From Acetobacter persici JCM 25330 (GTDB lineage: Bacteria > Pseudomonadota > Alphaproteobacteria > Acetobacterales > Acetobacteraceae), in the NCBI RefSeq assembly GCF_000613905.1, contig NZ_BAJW01000023.1, positions 1 to 46,967 of the forward strand: a DNA stretch of 46,967 nucleotides. The letters are read 5' to 3'. The position numbers and the translations under genes are program-made. The notes under the pieces were generated by a model. The model did no database searches. It worked only from the letters and a program-made list of their open reading frames with translations, and had not been told where the DNA came from. Positions 1-9,004 of the stretch are shown here, one piece after another (the first letter of the stretch is position 1; each line of letters begins with the position of its first letter).

Positions 1-402
1 CATAACCGCTGTTGCCTGAGCAAGCGGATGGTCCTGCTTCGCCCCTCCGACATCCGCAAAAGGTCGGGTCAAATGACAGCAATCATACTTTGAGCACCTG
101 AGATGCTGAGCTTGCCATCCTCAGCCACACAAACCCACCACCCAGCCCCCTTGCATATGAGGCGCATATTATATGAGGCCGTTTTATGGTCTCGCGCACG
201 CTGAACTCCGCGCTTGTGTGATCACGAAAAACCTGTGCTGGCGGCTCAGCCCCGCTCCGGACGGCCTTGACTATATTGAGGCTGCCACGATTTGTGCATG
301 TGTGCAGGTTATCCTGCCGCATAGAAACTGGCTGATGAGGCACCCGATGACGCAAGCAGACACGGCGGATCATGCCTCAACTCAAGAGGTGTTATTCTAC
401 TG
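1..402. other. Leader region without a recognisable gene
   Basis: No frame here gives a protein I recognise. The longest reading on the plus strand ends at 401-403 in a TGA that overlaps the ATG at 403, the same overlap style seen between real genes downstream. It could therefore be the end of a frame-broken upstream gene, but its composition is not protein-like. Two copies of ATATGAGGC lie at 155-163 and 171-179 in a locally AT-richer stretch, and may belong to a promoter or operator of the lipid operon. No convincing -35/-10 pair was found. An AGAGGTG sequence about 11 bases before 403 can serve as ribosome binding site. Confidence 0.4.
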
Positions 403-1532
403 ATGCGCGTTCTTTTCCCTTACATCGCACAGCCGCACCAAACCTTGCATTCTCTGCCTATTGCAATGGAAATTGCCAGCAGACACCCTGAGGCAGAAGT
501 CCACATTGCCTGCGCCACACAGGCGCATCTGGATTACGCGCAGTCCCTCGCCTCCTACTATCCGGAATCGCGCGCCAGCTTCGAGCTTCTGCACCTCCCG
601 AACCTGATCCGGGAGCGCGTTGAACGGCACGGGCACACCGTTTTTTCCCGCTTTGCGAGCCTTTTCTTCAACAAGAAATATTTCTCTACGTTTCAGGGCA
701 TCGTCGTCCCGGAGCGTACTTCACTCTATTTAAGGAAGCTTGGTGTCCGCCAGCCCCGCCTGATCTGGACCCGCCACGGGGCGGGTGACCGGGCCATTGG
801 CTTTGCGCGGGATGTCAAAAATTTTGACTACGTTCTGATGGCGGGCAAGAAGGTTGAGCAGCGCCTTCTGGCTCAGGGTGCCATTCGCCCCGGCCATTAT
901 CATACGGGTGTCTACGCGAAGTTCGACATGGTGCGCCGGATGCGCAGCACGAGCTCCCGCCTCTTTAATAACAACCGGCCGACCATTCTTTATAACCCGC
1001 ATTTTAATGCCCGCCTTTCGTCCTGGCCCAATATGGGGCTGAATATCCTGAGTCATTTTGCCAATCAGGATCGCTACAACCTTATCTTTGCCCCCCATTA
1101 CCGGCTGTTCGATAACCGGCGGACTGAGGCTGCTCAGCTAAAGCGCGCTTTTGGCGGCCACCCCCACATGATTGTCGATACCGGCAGCACCCGCAGCATT
1201 GATATGACCTATACCTCTGCTGCGGACCTCTATCTGGCGACGCCAGCTCACAGATTGCAGAATTTTTAATCCACCCCCGTCCGTGTGTTTTCCTGAACGC
1301 ACATGACGTTGCCTGGCAAGGGGATGAGAACTATCGGTTCTGGACTTTGGGCCCGGTTCTGAACCAGCTTGAGACGTTCTCGGAAGACATTGATGCCGCA
1401 TTTTCTTCACATCATGCTTTCGTAAATCTCCAAAAAGACTATATACGCGACACGTTCGATCTCACGGGAGACGAACCAACCGCGCCGGTAGGGGCCGACG
1501 CAATTGTTGATTTTCTTCGAATGGCCAGCTGA
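403..1532 (+). CDS. CDP-glycerol glycerophosphotransferase-like protein (one frame break)
   Basis: The protein of about 376 residues resembles the C-terminal catalytic region of the TagB/TarF family, which transfers glycerol phosphate or a similar group from a CDP-activated donor. Visible family features are ILYNPHFN near residue 195, FAPHYRLFD near 230, the stretch TGSTRSIDMTYTSAADLYLG, and then DASSQIAEFL, the usual signature where the donor pyrophosphate is held. The frame is broken at about 1237: CTGGCGAC should read CTGGGCGAC, and one added G restores YLGDASSQIAEFL and carries the frame to the TGA at 1530-1532. No wall teichoic acid exists in this kind of cell. The next gene starts inside the stop codon (TGATG), and the sphingolipid genes that follow suggest it decorates a lipid or capsule head group. 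The family assignment is fairly firm; the acceptor is inferred. Confidence 0.72.
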
Positions 1533-3307
1533 TGAACGTTTTAAATCCTGCATCTTCACCTTCTAACGAAGAGGCTCTGCAACCGGTTCCCACCGGTTCT
1601 GGTCAGCAGCGCCGTTATGGCGATTTTGCAACATTCCCCGAAGCGCTGGACTATGCGGCACAGGGTGAGGCTGGCTTCAATATCTATTCCGGCAAAGGCG
1701 TTCTGCTGGAAGCCCTGCCGTATCGCAAACTGCGTGAGCAGGCGATTGAAACCGGGCTGCGCCTTCTTGGAATGGGCCTGCAGCCGGGCGATCGCGTAGC
1801 GATTGTCGCGGAAAGCGATGGCGACTTTGCCCGTATCTTCTTTGGCTGCCAGTATGCTGGTCTGGTTGCAGCCCCCCTGCCCCTGCCCGTCGCCTTTGCC
1901 GGGAAAGAGACCTATCTGACCACGCTGCGCGGTATGATTACCAGCGCCGGGGCCAGCGCGGTGATTATTCCGCAGATTATTGAAGGCTGGACGGACGATA
2001 TCGTCAGCGGCATGGGACTGGCTTTTGCTGGCTCCCCCACTGAACTGATGGAACGCCCGGTGCCGGATATGGTTCTGCCAACCATCCATCCGGAAGCTCT
2101 GTCCTACCTTCAGTTCTCGTCCGGCAGTACCCGCTCCCCTATGGGTGTGTGCGTCAGCCAGCGTTCTGGCATGGCAAATGTGGCCGCCATCGCGCATGAT
2201 GGCCTGTGCGTGCATGAAACCGGCGACCGCTGCGTCTCCTGGCTCCCGCTTTATCATGACATGGGACTGGTCGGGTTCTTCCTGACCCCCATGACCTGCC
2301 AACTAACGGTTGATCTTCTCCCCACCCGTGAATTTGCCCGCAGGCCCCATGTCTGGCTGGATCTGATCAGCCGCAATCGCGGGACAATCGCTTACAGCCC
2401 GTCTTTCGGATACGAACTCTGCGCACGCCGCCCCGCCTCCGCCGAACTGGACCTGTCCTGCTGGCGTGTCGCCGGGATTGGCGGCGATATGATCCGTCCG
2501 CATATTCTCAAAGAATTTTCTGAGCGGTTTGAAGCTGTTGGTTTTAACCCCAAAGCATTTGTCGCCAGTTACGGCATGGCGGAAGCCACTCTGGCCATCA
2601 GCTTTGTGCCGCTTGATACTGGTATTGAAACCGATACGATTGATCTCCCGGCTCTGGAAAGCGAAGGGGTGGCGCGTGCGGCAACTGATCCTTCCACCCC
2701 CACCAGAACCTTTGTTGTCTGCGGCAGAGTTCTGCCCGGGCATGAGATGGAAGTGCGTGACCCGGAAGGACGTGTTCTGGAAGACCGCCAGACCGGTACG
2801 ATTTTTGTCCGTGGCCCGAGCCTGATGAATGGCTACTTCCGCAAGCCCGCCGATACGGCACAGGTGCTGGATCAGGATGGCTGGCTGAACACGGGTGACC
2901 TTGGTTACATGCTGAATGGTCAGATTGTGGTCACAGGCCGTGCCAAAGATCTGATTATCATCAATGGCCGGAATATCTGGCCGCAGGATCTGGAATGGTC
3001 AGCCGAAAGCCATATCCCGACCCTGCGCAGCCGCGATGTTGCCGTGTTCTCCATGGAAAAGGGAGACCATGAGGAAATTGTGGCGCTTATCCAGTGCCGC
3101 GCAACGTCACCGGAAGCACGTGAAGCCCTCCAGGCCGAAGCCACCAGCCTCTTCCGTCGCCTGCATGGCGTGGATGTTTCCGTGGTTCTTGTGCCGCCGC
3201 ATGCCCTGCCGCAAACCTCATCCGGTAAACTGACACGCGCCAAAGCCCGCAAGATGTTCCAGACCGGCATGTTTGAACCGCAACCTGAAGCAGCTTCTGC
3301 CTGCTAA
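1532..3307 (+). CDS. Fatty acyl-AMP ligase (AMP-binding enzyme)
   Basis: This 591-residue member of the adenylate-forming superfamily should activate a fatty acid with ATP and load it onto the acyl carrier protein encoded next door. Seen in order are the ATP-binding loop YLQFSSGSTRSPMG (about residues 190-203), WLPLYHDMGLVG, YGMAEATLA (about 349), the GDLGYMLNGQIVVTGRAKD hinge region, IIINGRNIWPQDLE, and the C-terminal lysine motif LPQTSSGKLTRAK. The IIINGRNIWPQDLE form is typical of long-chain acyl-AMP ligases that act with ACP rather than CoA. The ATG shares its A with the upstream stop codon. Equivalent ligases accompany spt and acp in alphaproteobacterial ceramide loci, where they supply the acyl chain. 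Confidence 0.88.
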   Translation: MNVLNPASSPSNEEALQPVPTGSGQQRRYGDFATFPEALDYAAQGEAGFNIYSGKGVLLEALPYRKLREQAIETGLRLLGMGLQPGDRVAIVAESDGDFARIFFGCQYAGLVAAPLPLPVAFAGKETYLTTLRGMITSAGASAVIIPQIIEGWTDDIVSGMGLAFAGSPTELMERPVPDMVLPTIHPEALSYLQFSSGSTRSPMGVCVSQRSGMANVAAIAHDGLCVHETGDRCVSWLPLYHDMGLVGFFLTPMTCQLTVDLLPTREFARRPHVWLDLISRNRGTIAYSPSFGYELCARRPASAELDLSCWRVAGIGGDMIRPHILKEFSERFEAVGFNPKAFVASYGMAEATLAISFVPLDTGIETDTIDLPALESEGVARAATDPSTPTRTFVVCGRVLPGHEMEVRDPEGRVLEDRQTGTIFVRGPSLMNGYFRKPADTAQVLDQDGWLNTGDLGYMLNGQIVVTGRAKDLIIINGRNIWPQDLEWSAESHIPTLRSRDVAVFSMEKGDHEEIVALIQCRATSPEAREALQAEATSLFRRLHGVDVSVVLVPPHALPQTSSGKLTRAKARKMFQTGMFEPQPEAASAC

Positions 3308-3330
3308 GGCGGGAAATTAAGGATTTTAAA

Positions 3331-3582
3331 ATGAGCGAAACTGTTGAAAGCGTTTCTGCGCTGATCATCCAGAAACTTCTCGCCAATCCGAAAGTGCCGC
3401 GCGACATCGACGGTAACTGCAAGATCATGGACGATCTGGCTTTTGATTCTCTGGCTGTCATGAATTTTGTCATGGAAGTGGAAGACAGCATGGATGTGTC
3501 CGTGCCGCTCGACAAGCTGGCCGATATCCGGACCATTAACGACCTTGCCGCCTGCGTGGTTGATCTGAAAAACAAAGGCTGA
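3331..3582 (+). CDS. Acyl carrier protein dedicated to sphingolipid synthesis
   Basis: An 83-residue acidic protein with the phosphopantetheine attachment site in LAFDSLAVMNF, serine near residue 37. It differs from the housekeeping AcpP, whose motif is normally GADSLDTVE, and it sits between an acyl-AMP ligase and serine palmitoyltransferase. It is therefore most likely the specialised carrier that presents the acyl chain to that synthase. An AAGGATTTTAAA stretch just before the ATG provides the ribosome binding site. The gap to the next gene is 6 bases, so all three are cotranscribed. Confidence 0.87.
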   Translation: MSETVESVSALIIQKLLANPKVPRDIDGNCKIMDDLAFDSLAVMNFVMEVEDSMDVSVPLDKLADIRTINDLAACVVDLKNKG

Positions 3583-3588
3583 GCGCGC

Positions 3589-4797
3589 ATGACGTCTCTT
3601 TTTTCAAAATTTGACGGCACGGCCGGAGCCCTTGGGTCCCTGGTAGAAGCAGGCGGACGCAACCCGTTTTCTGTCGTCATTGAAAAGCCGGTTTCTTCCA
3701 CGGTTGGCATTATCGAAGGCCGTGAGACCCTGCTTTTTGGCACAAACAACTATCTGGGGCTAAGCCAGTCCCCACGCGCCATCAAGGCTGCGCAGGATGC
3801 CGCCGCGACCTGTGGTGTCGGCACAACCGGCTCCCGCATTGCCAATGGCACGCAGTCCCTCCACCGGCAACTTGAACGTCGCATTGCCGACTATTTTGGC
3901 CGCCGTGACGCCATGGTCTTCTCCACCGGATATCAGGCCAATCTGGGCATGATCTCCACGCTGGCTGGCAAGGACGACTATCTGATTCTGGACGCAGACA
4001 GCCACGCCAGCATTTATGATGGCAGCCGCCTGAGCCCCGCACAGGTTATCCGCTTCCGTCATAATGATGCGGATGATCTCTATAAACGCCTGAAGCGTCT
4101 GGACGGTACGCCGGGTGCGAAGCTGATTGTTGTGGAAGGTATTTATTCCATGACCGGCAACGTCCCGCCGATTGCCGAGATGGTCGCCGTCAAGCGTGAA
4201 ACCGGAGCCTATCTGCTGGTGGATGAAGCCCACTCCTTCGGGGTGATGGGCGAACGCGGTCTGGGCATTGCAGAACAGGCCGGGGTGGAAGCGGATGTGG
4301 ACTTTATTGTCGGCACCTTCTCCAAGAGCCTCGGCACGGTTGGCGGATATTGCGTCTCCGATCATCCGGAACTGGAACTGGTCCGGCTGAACTGCCGCCC
4401 GTATATGTTCACCGCATCCCTGCCACCGGAAGTCATTGCCGCGACCTTGGCAGCGCTTGAAGATATGGCTGAACACCCGGAACTGCGCACGCAACTGAAG
4501 GACAACGCGGCCCGGCTACATGCCGGGTTCCACGGACTTGGCCTGAATGCCAGCAAGCAGGTCAGCCCGGTGATTGCCGTTACTCTGGAAGAAATCGGGC
4601 AGGCCATTGTGATGTGGAACCGCCTGCTGGACCTTGGGGTTTACGTCAATCTCAGCCTGCCGCCTGCTACACCGGACTCTCGTCCGCTGCTGCGCTGCTC
4701 TGTCATGGCAACACACACGGCTGAGCAGATTGATAAAGCAATTGAGATCTTTAAGCAGGCCGCTCTGGACGCCAAAGCACTTCCGGCAGCCGCCTAA
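3589..4797 (+). CDS. spt: Serine palmitoyltransferase (alpha-oxoamine synthase family)
   Basis: A 402-residue fold-type I PLP enzyme that condenses L-serine with a long-chain acyl thioester to 3-ketosphinganine, the first step of sphingolipid synthesis. Visible features are FGTNNYLGLSQSP (residues 48-60), the glycine-rich GVGTTGSRIANGTQ, DADSHASIYDG with the histidine that stacks on PLP, VVEGIYSMTGN, VDEAHSFGVMGERGLG, and the Schiff-base lysine in GTFSKSLGTVGG (about residue 245). The length matches the family. Relatives in this family are KBL, BioF, HemA and CqsA. The neighbouring ACP and acyl-AMP ligase and the absence of biotin or heme genes favour SPT. Its stop codon overlaps that of the convergent gene. 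Confidence 0.88.
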   Translation: MTSLFSKFDGTAGALGSLVEAGGRNPFSVVIEKPVSSTVGIIEGRETLLFGTNNYLGLSQSPRAIKAAQDAAATCGVGTTGSRIANGTQSLHRQLERRIADYFGRRDAMVFSTGYQANLGMISTLAGKDDYLILDADSHASIYDGSRLSPAQVIRFRHNDADDLYKRLKRLDGTPGAKLIVVEGIYSMTGNVPPIAEMVAVKRETGAYLLVDEAHSFGVMGERGLGIAEQAGVEADVDFIVGTFSKSLGTVGGYCVSDHPELELVRLNCRPYMFTASLPPEVIAATLAALEDMAEHPELRTQLKDNAARLHAGFHGLGLNASKQVSPVIAVTLEEIGQAIVMWNRLLDLGVYVNLSLPPATPDSRPLLRCSVMATHTAEQIDKAIEIFKQAALDAKALPAAA

Positions 4798-5780
4798 GAG
4801 CGTTTAAACGCCCCCCTGCGCCACAACCGCCAGAGCAAGGGCGGCGCGGCCAGCAGGGGGTGCTTTTCTGCAAAAGGTGTCAGTGGCACCCTGATCCCGC
4901 TGTGCCGCTCGATTTTCCACGCGGCATAGCGGGCACCGCCTGTAAAGGTATAAGCCGCCTTGATCAGCCGCAGGATGTTGAGCGGACGCCCCATTCTGCG
5001 CCGCACCTGCCATGCCTGCTCTTCCCGGAATTTCTGGGCGGAAGAGAGACGCGGCCGGACTTCCTCCCCATCCGTTTCGTACCCTAGTCCCGCAGCCTGC
5101 CAGCACGGCAGCAGCAGATCCCTGTATCGCTCCTGATAGCTGGCGACGATCCCGGCACCGCGGCCTGCCTTTTCTACCCGAAGCTCTGTCTGATAGGTCT
5201 GGCGATAAAGCGCATTCCAAAAATCCTCACGCTGCCCTTTTTCCGGCCCGAGAAAGGCTGTCCAACGGGCGGCGGTCACGGTGGCGCGCATGACGCAGCG
5301 GCGTAATGTCTGGGCCGCAGCGGCGTCCCGTTGCCAGACCAGCCGCACAGGCTGAGAAAACCGGGCCCAGACTGTTGTGTCCATAGCGCTGAAGCCGGTC
5401 AGTCTGCGGAACTGGGCGAGAGACAGAATGGCCACTTTGGCGCGTAACTGCCGCCCCTCAACAGTCAGTTCATGATATTCGACATTGGGGGGCAAAAGTG
5501 CATTCGCGAGGCAGGCCAGCCGCCCGCGTGGCCAGTCAGACTGTTTTTTCACAATCACATAAAAATCGAGCAGCGTATCATCCTGTATGCCACCCCGCAG
5601 GCCGGAGCCGTAGAACAGCACGCCGAGCGGCTCGGCCGTGTCGACCATCTGCTCTACAAAATCCAGAACGGCGGGGCTGACGCGCGTTGTCAGCTCACGC
5701 AGGATCTGTTCATCAAGGAACCGGACTGCGCTGGCCTGCTGGCCGGACAGAGGTTCTTCAGGACGCTGCTGCTTGGCCAT
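4794..5780 (-). CDS. TAM41-like nucleotidyltransferase, probable CDP-lipid synthase
   Basis: A 328-residue protein. Around residues 65-90 it reads VLFYGSGLRGGIQDDTLLDF followed by YVIVKKQSDW. This resembles the nucleotidyltransferase core of mitochondrial TAM41, the non-CdsA phosphatidate cytidylyltransferase (G-S-G then a D-F catalytic strand, then a tryptophan). Further along are NVEYHELTVEG, RAKVAILSLAQF and FSQPVRLVW, which match the layout after the TAM41 core; the C-terminal part is basic and may contact the membrane. The ATG at 5780 lies one base after the stop of the lipid kinase gene, so the two are coupled. My inference is that it makes a CDP-lipid from the kinase product. Low similarity makes another nucleotidyltransferase role possible. 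Confidence 0.55.
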   Translation of the reverse strand: MAKQQRPEEPLSGQQASAVRFLDEQILRELTTRVSPAVLDFVEQMVDTAEPLGVLFYGSGLRGGIQDDTLLDFYVIVKKQSDWPRGRLACLANALLPPNVEYHELTVEGRQLRAKVAILSLAQFRRLTGFSAMDTTVWARFSQPVRLVWQRDAAAAQTLRRCVMRATVTAARWTAFLGPEKGQREDFWNALYRQTYQTELRVEKAGRGAGIVASYQERYRDLLLPCWQAAGLGYETDGEEVRPRLSSAQKFREEQAWQVRRRMGRPLNILRLIKAAYTFTGGARYAAWKIERHSGIRVPLTPFAEKHPLLAAPPLLWRLWRRGAFKRS

Positions 5781-5781
5781 T

Positions 5782-6761
5782 TTATGCCTGTAGGAAAGAG
5801 AGAATCGGTCCTGCGGAAATTTCCAGACTATGTGCGGGGCCTGTTTCCAGAACCTCACCATCGAGCACAAAGGATTGCTCTGTGTTCAGCACAAGACACT
5901 GCACCGACCCGCTGACATAAGACGGATCGGCCTTAGCCATGCCGGGCTCCGCCCGCGCAGCAGACTCCAGAGTGCGCGCAGCAGCTTCTGGGGGTTGGCC
6001 GCGACGTCCAGATAGCTGATGCCCTCATCCGCCAACCCATCTGCTCTCCAGAAAGGCCAGAATCCGTGCGGCAGGCACTGCAAGCCGGTGCACAGGAACA
6101 GGAAGCGGTTGTGGGCCTCTGCGTCCCTTCCGTTCAGGCTTAACCCAACGGGCGTACCGTCCAGCCAGCTCTGCCGCAGACGGGGCGTGATAATCTGCCG
6201 CAGCGTTTCCGCCAGTGTGATGAATACGGCGGTATCATGCGCATAATTTTTAAGAATGGCAGGCGAGTGGGCAATTTCTATGCCGCGCGTAAAAGCCCCA
6301 AGACCGCCGAAAAAACCCAGAACCGCAGCACGGTCCTGCCCCGGCCATGAGACAACCAGCGGCTGACGCTGCTTGACGTCTGACACCAGACGGCCGGACT
6401 GAGCCCTGTCCTGAAGCCGTTGCAGGGCTTCCTCCCCCCGCAGGCCAAACCCCACATCTGCGGCAATCAGATTCGTATTGCCGGACGGCAGCACCGCAAT
6501 CATGGGTAATCTGTCTTTGGGGTAAGATGATGCGTAGAGCGCACTCAGCACATTGCCGACCGTGCCATCCCCTCCGTCAATCACCAGACACCCCACGTCC
6601 TGCCGCGCCAGATTTTCTATGACGTCATGCAGTGCGCCCTGAGAGTCCGGGGAAAAGAAGAGCGGCCCCAGGATGCGGCGGGCGCAGTCCAGATAACGAC
6701 CATCCGCCTTGAGATTGCGTCTGCTGCGGGAATTGTGAATCAAGGCGAAACGATCAGGCAC
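5782..6761 (-). CDS. DAGK-family lipid kinase, candidate ceramide/sphingoid kinase (one frame break)
   Basis: About 326 residues of the diacylglycerol/sphingosine kinase fold. The N-terminal ALIHNSRSRRN, the nucleotide-binding VIDGGDGTVGNVL (near residue 61) and VLPSGNTNLIAADVG (near 90) are the family hallmarks. The break is at about 5943: adding one G in AGCCCGGCATGG carries the frame on through a beta-rich C-terminus (QCLVLNTEQSFVLDGEV) to the TAA at 5782-5784, the usual end of these kinases. The start is GTG at 6761. The adjacent spt and TAM41-like genes suggest a sphingolipid substrate; bacterial ceramide kinases of this fold are known from Caulobacter. Diacylglycerol or undecaprenol as substrate cannot be excluded. 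Confidence 0.72.
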
Positions 6762-6800
6762 TCGGAAACTCTTGCTTTTGCAGATACGGTGCCAGCGCTT

Positions 6801-6828
6801 TTGCCCCGGCTTATGGCGGTGGTATAAT
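6801..6828 (+). promoter_or_regulatory. Probable sigma-70 promoter of the 6.8-12.8 kb operon
   Basis: TTGCCC at 6801-6806 and a perfect TATAAT at 6823-6828 are separated by 16 bases, in the spacer between the divergent lipid kinase and metallophosphoesterase genes. Transcription would begin near 6835. That leaves almost no leader for a start at 6843 and favours translation from 6891. Confidence 0.5.
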
Positions 6829-6890
6829 TAGAGTCAGCACACTTGTCACATACTGTCCTGTCAGGCCCCCTGCGCCGGAGACTTTCTTCC

Positions 6891-7790
6891 TTGCCCTCTT
6901 TTCAGATTGCGCACCTGTCCGACCCCCATCTGCCACTGGCGGAATACCCGGCTCTGGATGAAATTCGCTTCAAACGTCTCCTCAGCCTTCTGTCCTGGAC
7001 ATTAAAACGCCGCCATCTGCACAAGGCCGCCCCTCTGGCACGGGTGATGGACGATATCCGGCGGTTTCAACCGGAACTGGTCGCTCTGACGGGGGATCTC
7101 ACCAATCTTGGACTGCGTTCGGAATTCCGGCGCGCCCGACAATGGATGCAAGAGCAGACATTGCCCCCCACCCTGCTGGTGCCCGGCAACCATGATGCCC
7201 TGATCCGCCAGAACGCGGCCGGAAAAGCGGCTTTGTGGGCAGACTGGCTTAAAACCGGGGCGTCATTCCCGTCTCTGCTGGTCAAAGACCATATTGCCCT
7301 GATCGGGGTGAACTCCGCCGTGCCTACACGCCCCTTTTTTGCGTCCGGCAAAGTCGGGGCTGCGCAGGCTGAACGGCTCCGTGCGGTCCTTCTTAATGCA
7401 GGGCAGGACGGACTGTGCCGCGTCGTCTTGATTCATCACCCCCCGGTGGCCAATCTGGTCAGCCGTCGGAAGGGGCTGGACGATATGGACCTGTTACAGT
7501 CTGTTCTGCGCGATGCAGGCGCCGAACTGGTGCTGCATGGACACTCGCACCGCGCGACTCTCGCCTGCATTCCGCACACGGAAATTCCGGTTGTCGGCAC
7601 GACCTCCGCCTCGCATAGTGCGGGCAGCCCGGACACCGCAGCCGGATGGAACGCCATTGCCGTCCATCCGCAGGCCGGGCACTGGGCAATTACCGTTCTG
7701 CGGCGGGAACTTGGAACGGATGGCATCATGCGGGATGGCCCCACGCACACGTTCACACCCCATCGCCTTTCCGCATCAATCCGGCTATGA
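6891..7790 (+). CDS. Calcineurin-like metallophosphoesterase
   Basis: A 299-residue phosphoesterase with all five metal-ligand blocks of the family: HLSDPHL, ALTGDLTNLG, VPGNHDALI, VLIHHPP and LHGHSHRA. I chose the TTG at 6891 because GGAG lies ten bases upstream (6877-6880) and the protein then begins PSFQIAHLSDPHL. An in-frame TTG at 6843 has no ribosome binding site and lies only about eight bases after the expected transcription start. The stop codon overlaps the ATG of the LptF-like gene (ATGA). The substrate is unknown. In this operon a phospholipid or nucleotide-activated head-group intermediate is plausible, by analogy with LpxH-type hydrolases, but nothing in the sequence decides this. 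Confidence 0.78.
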   Translation: MPSFQIAHLSDPHLPLAEYPALDEIRFKRLLSLLSWTLKRRHLHKAAPLARVMDDIRRFQPELVALTGDLTNLGLRSEFRRARQWMQEQTLPPTLLVPGNHDALIRQNAAGKAALWADWLKTGASFPSLLVKDHIALIGVNSAVPTRPFFASGKVGAAQAERLRAVLLNAGQDGLCRVVLIHHPPVANLVSRRKGLDDMDLLQSVLRDAGAELVLHGHSHRATLACIPHTEIPVVGTTSASHSAGSPDTAAGWNAIAVHPQAGHWAITVLRRELGTDGIMRDGPTHTFTPHRLSASIRL

Positions 7791-9004
7791 CACCTTCCAT
7801 GCCGAACACGCCCCTGTTGCGCCGACTGCAAGCGTTCTTCACTCCAGGCACTCTGGACCGCTATCTGATTGCGCAGGTTATCCCGCCTTTTATGGTCGCC
7901 CTGTCCGTCGTGATGGCGGCTTTGCTGCTTGAGCGCCTGCTGGTGCTGTTCAACCTGCTGGCCGCGGGCAATAACCATCTGGGCGTTTTTGTTGAACTGC
8001 TGACAACACTCCTGCCGCATTATCTGGGGCTGGCCATTCCGGCGGCGCTCTGCGTGGGCGTGTTTTCCATCATCCGGCGCATGAGCCAGAATGAGGAAAT
8101 TGATGCCATCACCAGCAGCGGCATTTCTCTGACACGCATCACGCGGCCCTACATTCTGCTGGGCGCTGCGCTGAGTCTCGTGACCTTTCTGCTGTACGGT
8201 TTTGTGCAGCCACATGCGCGCTATGACTTCCGGGCGACATTTTATATGGCCAGCCACACCGGCTGGGCACCCCGGCTACAATCCAACATGTTTGCCAGCC
8301 CCTCCTCCACGCTGACCATTGTCGCGGACAAGGTGACGCAGGGCGGCTCCGATCTGCATGGCGTGTTTATCCGGGATACCTCGGACAATCAGGAACGCGA
8401 CATTACCGCCCGGCACGGCCATATCCGGCTAGCTTCAGACAGTTCCGCCGTGGAAATTGCGCTGGAGAACGGCACAATCCTGACCGACACCGGCAAAGGC
8501 GTGCCCACCCTGACGACTTTTGAACACGCCACACGCCTGCTGACCCGCGCCAACCACATCACTCCCTTCCGTGAACGTGGCGAGGACGAGCGGGAACTGA
8601 CATCCCCCGAACTTGTCAGCAGACTGCTGCATCAGGACCCGTCGATCTCCCGCCCGCATATGCGCTCGGAAGTGCATTTCCGGCTGGCCCGCAGCCTCAC
8701 CATTCCATTCATCCCGGCCCTCGCCGCCGCCCTTGCCATTATGCGCAAGCGGCAGCGTAGCAGCGCTGGTCTTGTACTGGCTTTTATCATCATGGTCGGG
8801 TTCGATCACATGCTCCAGTTCGGGCACAGTATGGTCGCCACCAAAAAAGCCTCTCTGCTGATTATCTGGGGGCCAGCCCTCATTTTTGTCGCGATGAGTT
8901 CTTTACTGCTGCTGCACAAATCCGGCACGTTCCAGACACTTAAAGCCCAGTGGATGAGCAAAAAACGCGCCAGACTGGCCGACAGTCAGAAGGCCGCGCC
9001 GTGA
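7787..9004 (+). CDS. lptF: LptF-like lipid export permease
   Basis: A 405-residue YjgP/YjgQ-family membrane protein. Three helices at about residues 28-52, 65-92 and 118-140 come first, then a periplasmic beta-jellyroll of about 140 residues (ADKVTQGGSDLHGVFIRDT, VEIALENGTILT), then three more helices beginning at SLTIPFIPALAAALAIM. This is the LptF/LptG architecture. In the lipopolysaccharide system such a pair works with the ATPase LptB to lift lipid toward the outer membrane. It does not sit in the usual lptFG-lptD-surA-pdxA context of alphaproteobacteria but inside a lipid-modification operon, so it is probably a second set for another lipid. The ATG at 7787 overlaps the upstream stop, and its own stop overlaps the next start. 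Confidence 0.83.
   Translation: MTPSMPNTPLLRRLQAFFTPGTLDRYLIAQVIPPFMVALSVVMAALLLERLLVLFNLLAAGNNHLGVFVELLTTLLPHYLGLAIPAALCVGVFSIIRRMSQNEEIDAITSSGISLTRITRPYILLGAALSLVTFLLYGFVQPHARYDFRATFYMASHTGWAPRLQSNMFASPSSTLTIVADKVTQGGSDLHGVFIRDTSDNQERDITARHGHIRLASDSSAVEIALENGTILTDTGKGVPTLTTFEHATRLLTRANHITPFRERGEDERELTSPELVSRLLHQDPSISRPHMRSEVHFRLARSLTIPFIPALAAALAIMRKRQRSSAGLVLAFIIMVGFDHMLQFGHSMVATKKASLLIIWGPALIFVAMSSLLLLHKSGTFQTLKAQWMSKKRARLADSQKAAP

Noticed and set aside
173..403. A 76-codon plus-strand ORF ending in the ATG of the first lipid gene
   Set aside because: It has no recognisable family, a scattered composition, and no clear ribosome binding site. The overlap alone is weak evidence, so it is mentioned only under the leader region.
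1556..2302. A 248-codon antisense ORF within the acyl-AMP ligase gene
   Set aside because: It is a shadow of a well-supported gene in GC-rich DNA. The sequence is low in hydrophobic residues and matches no family.
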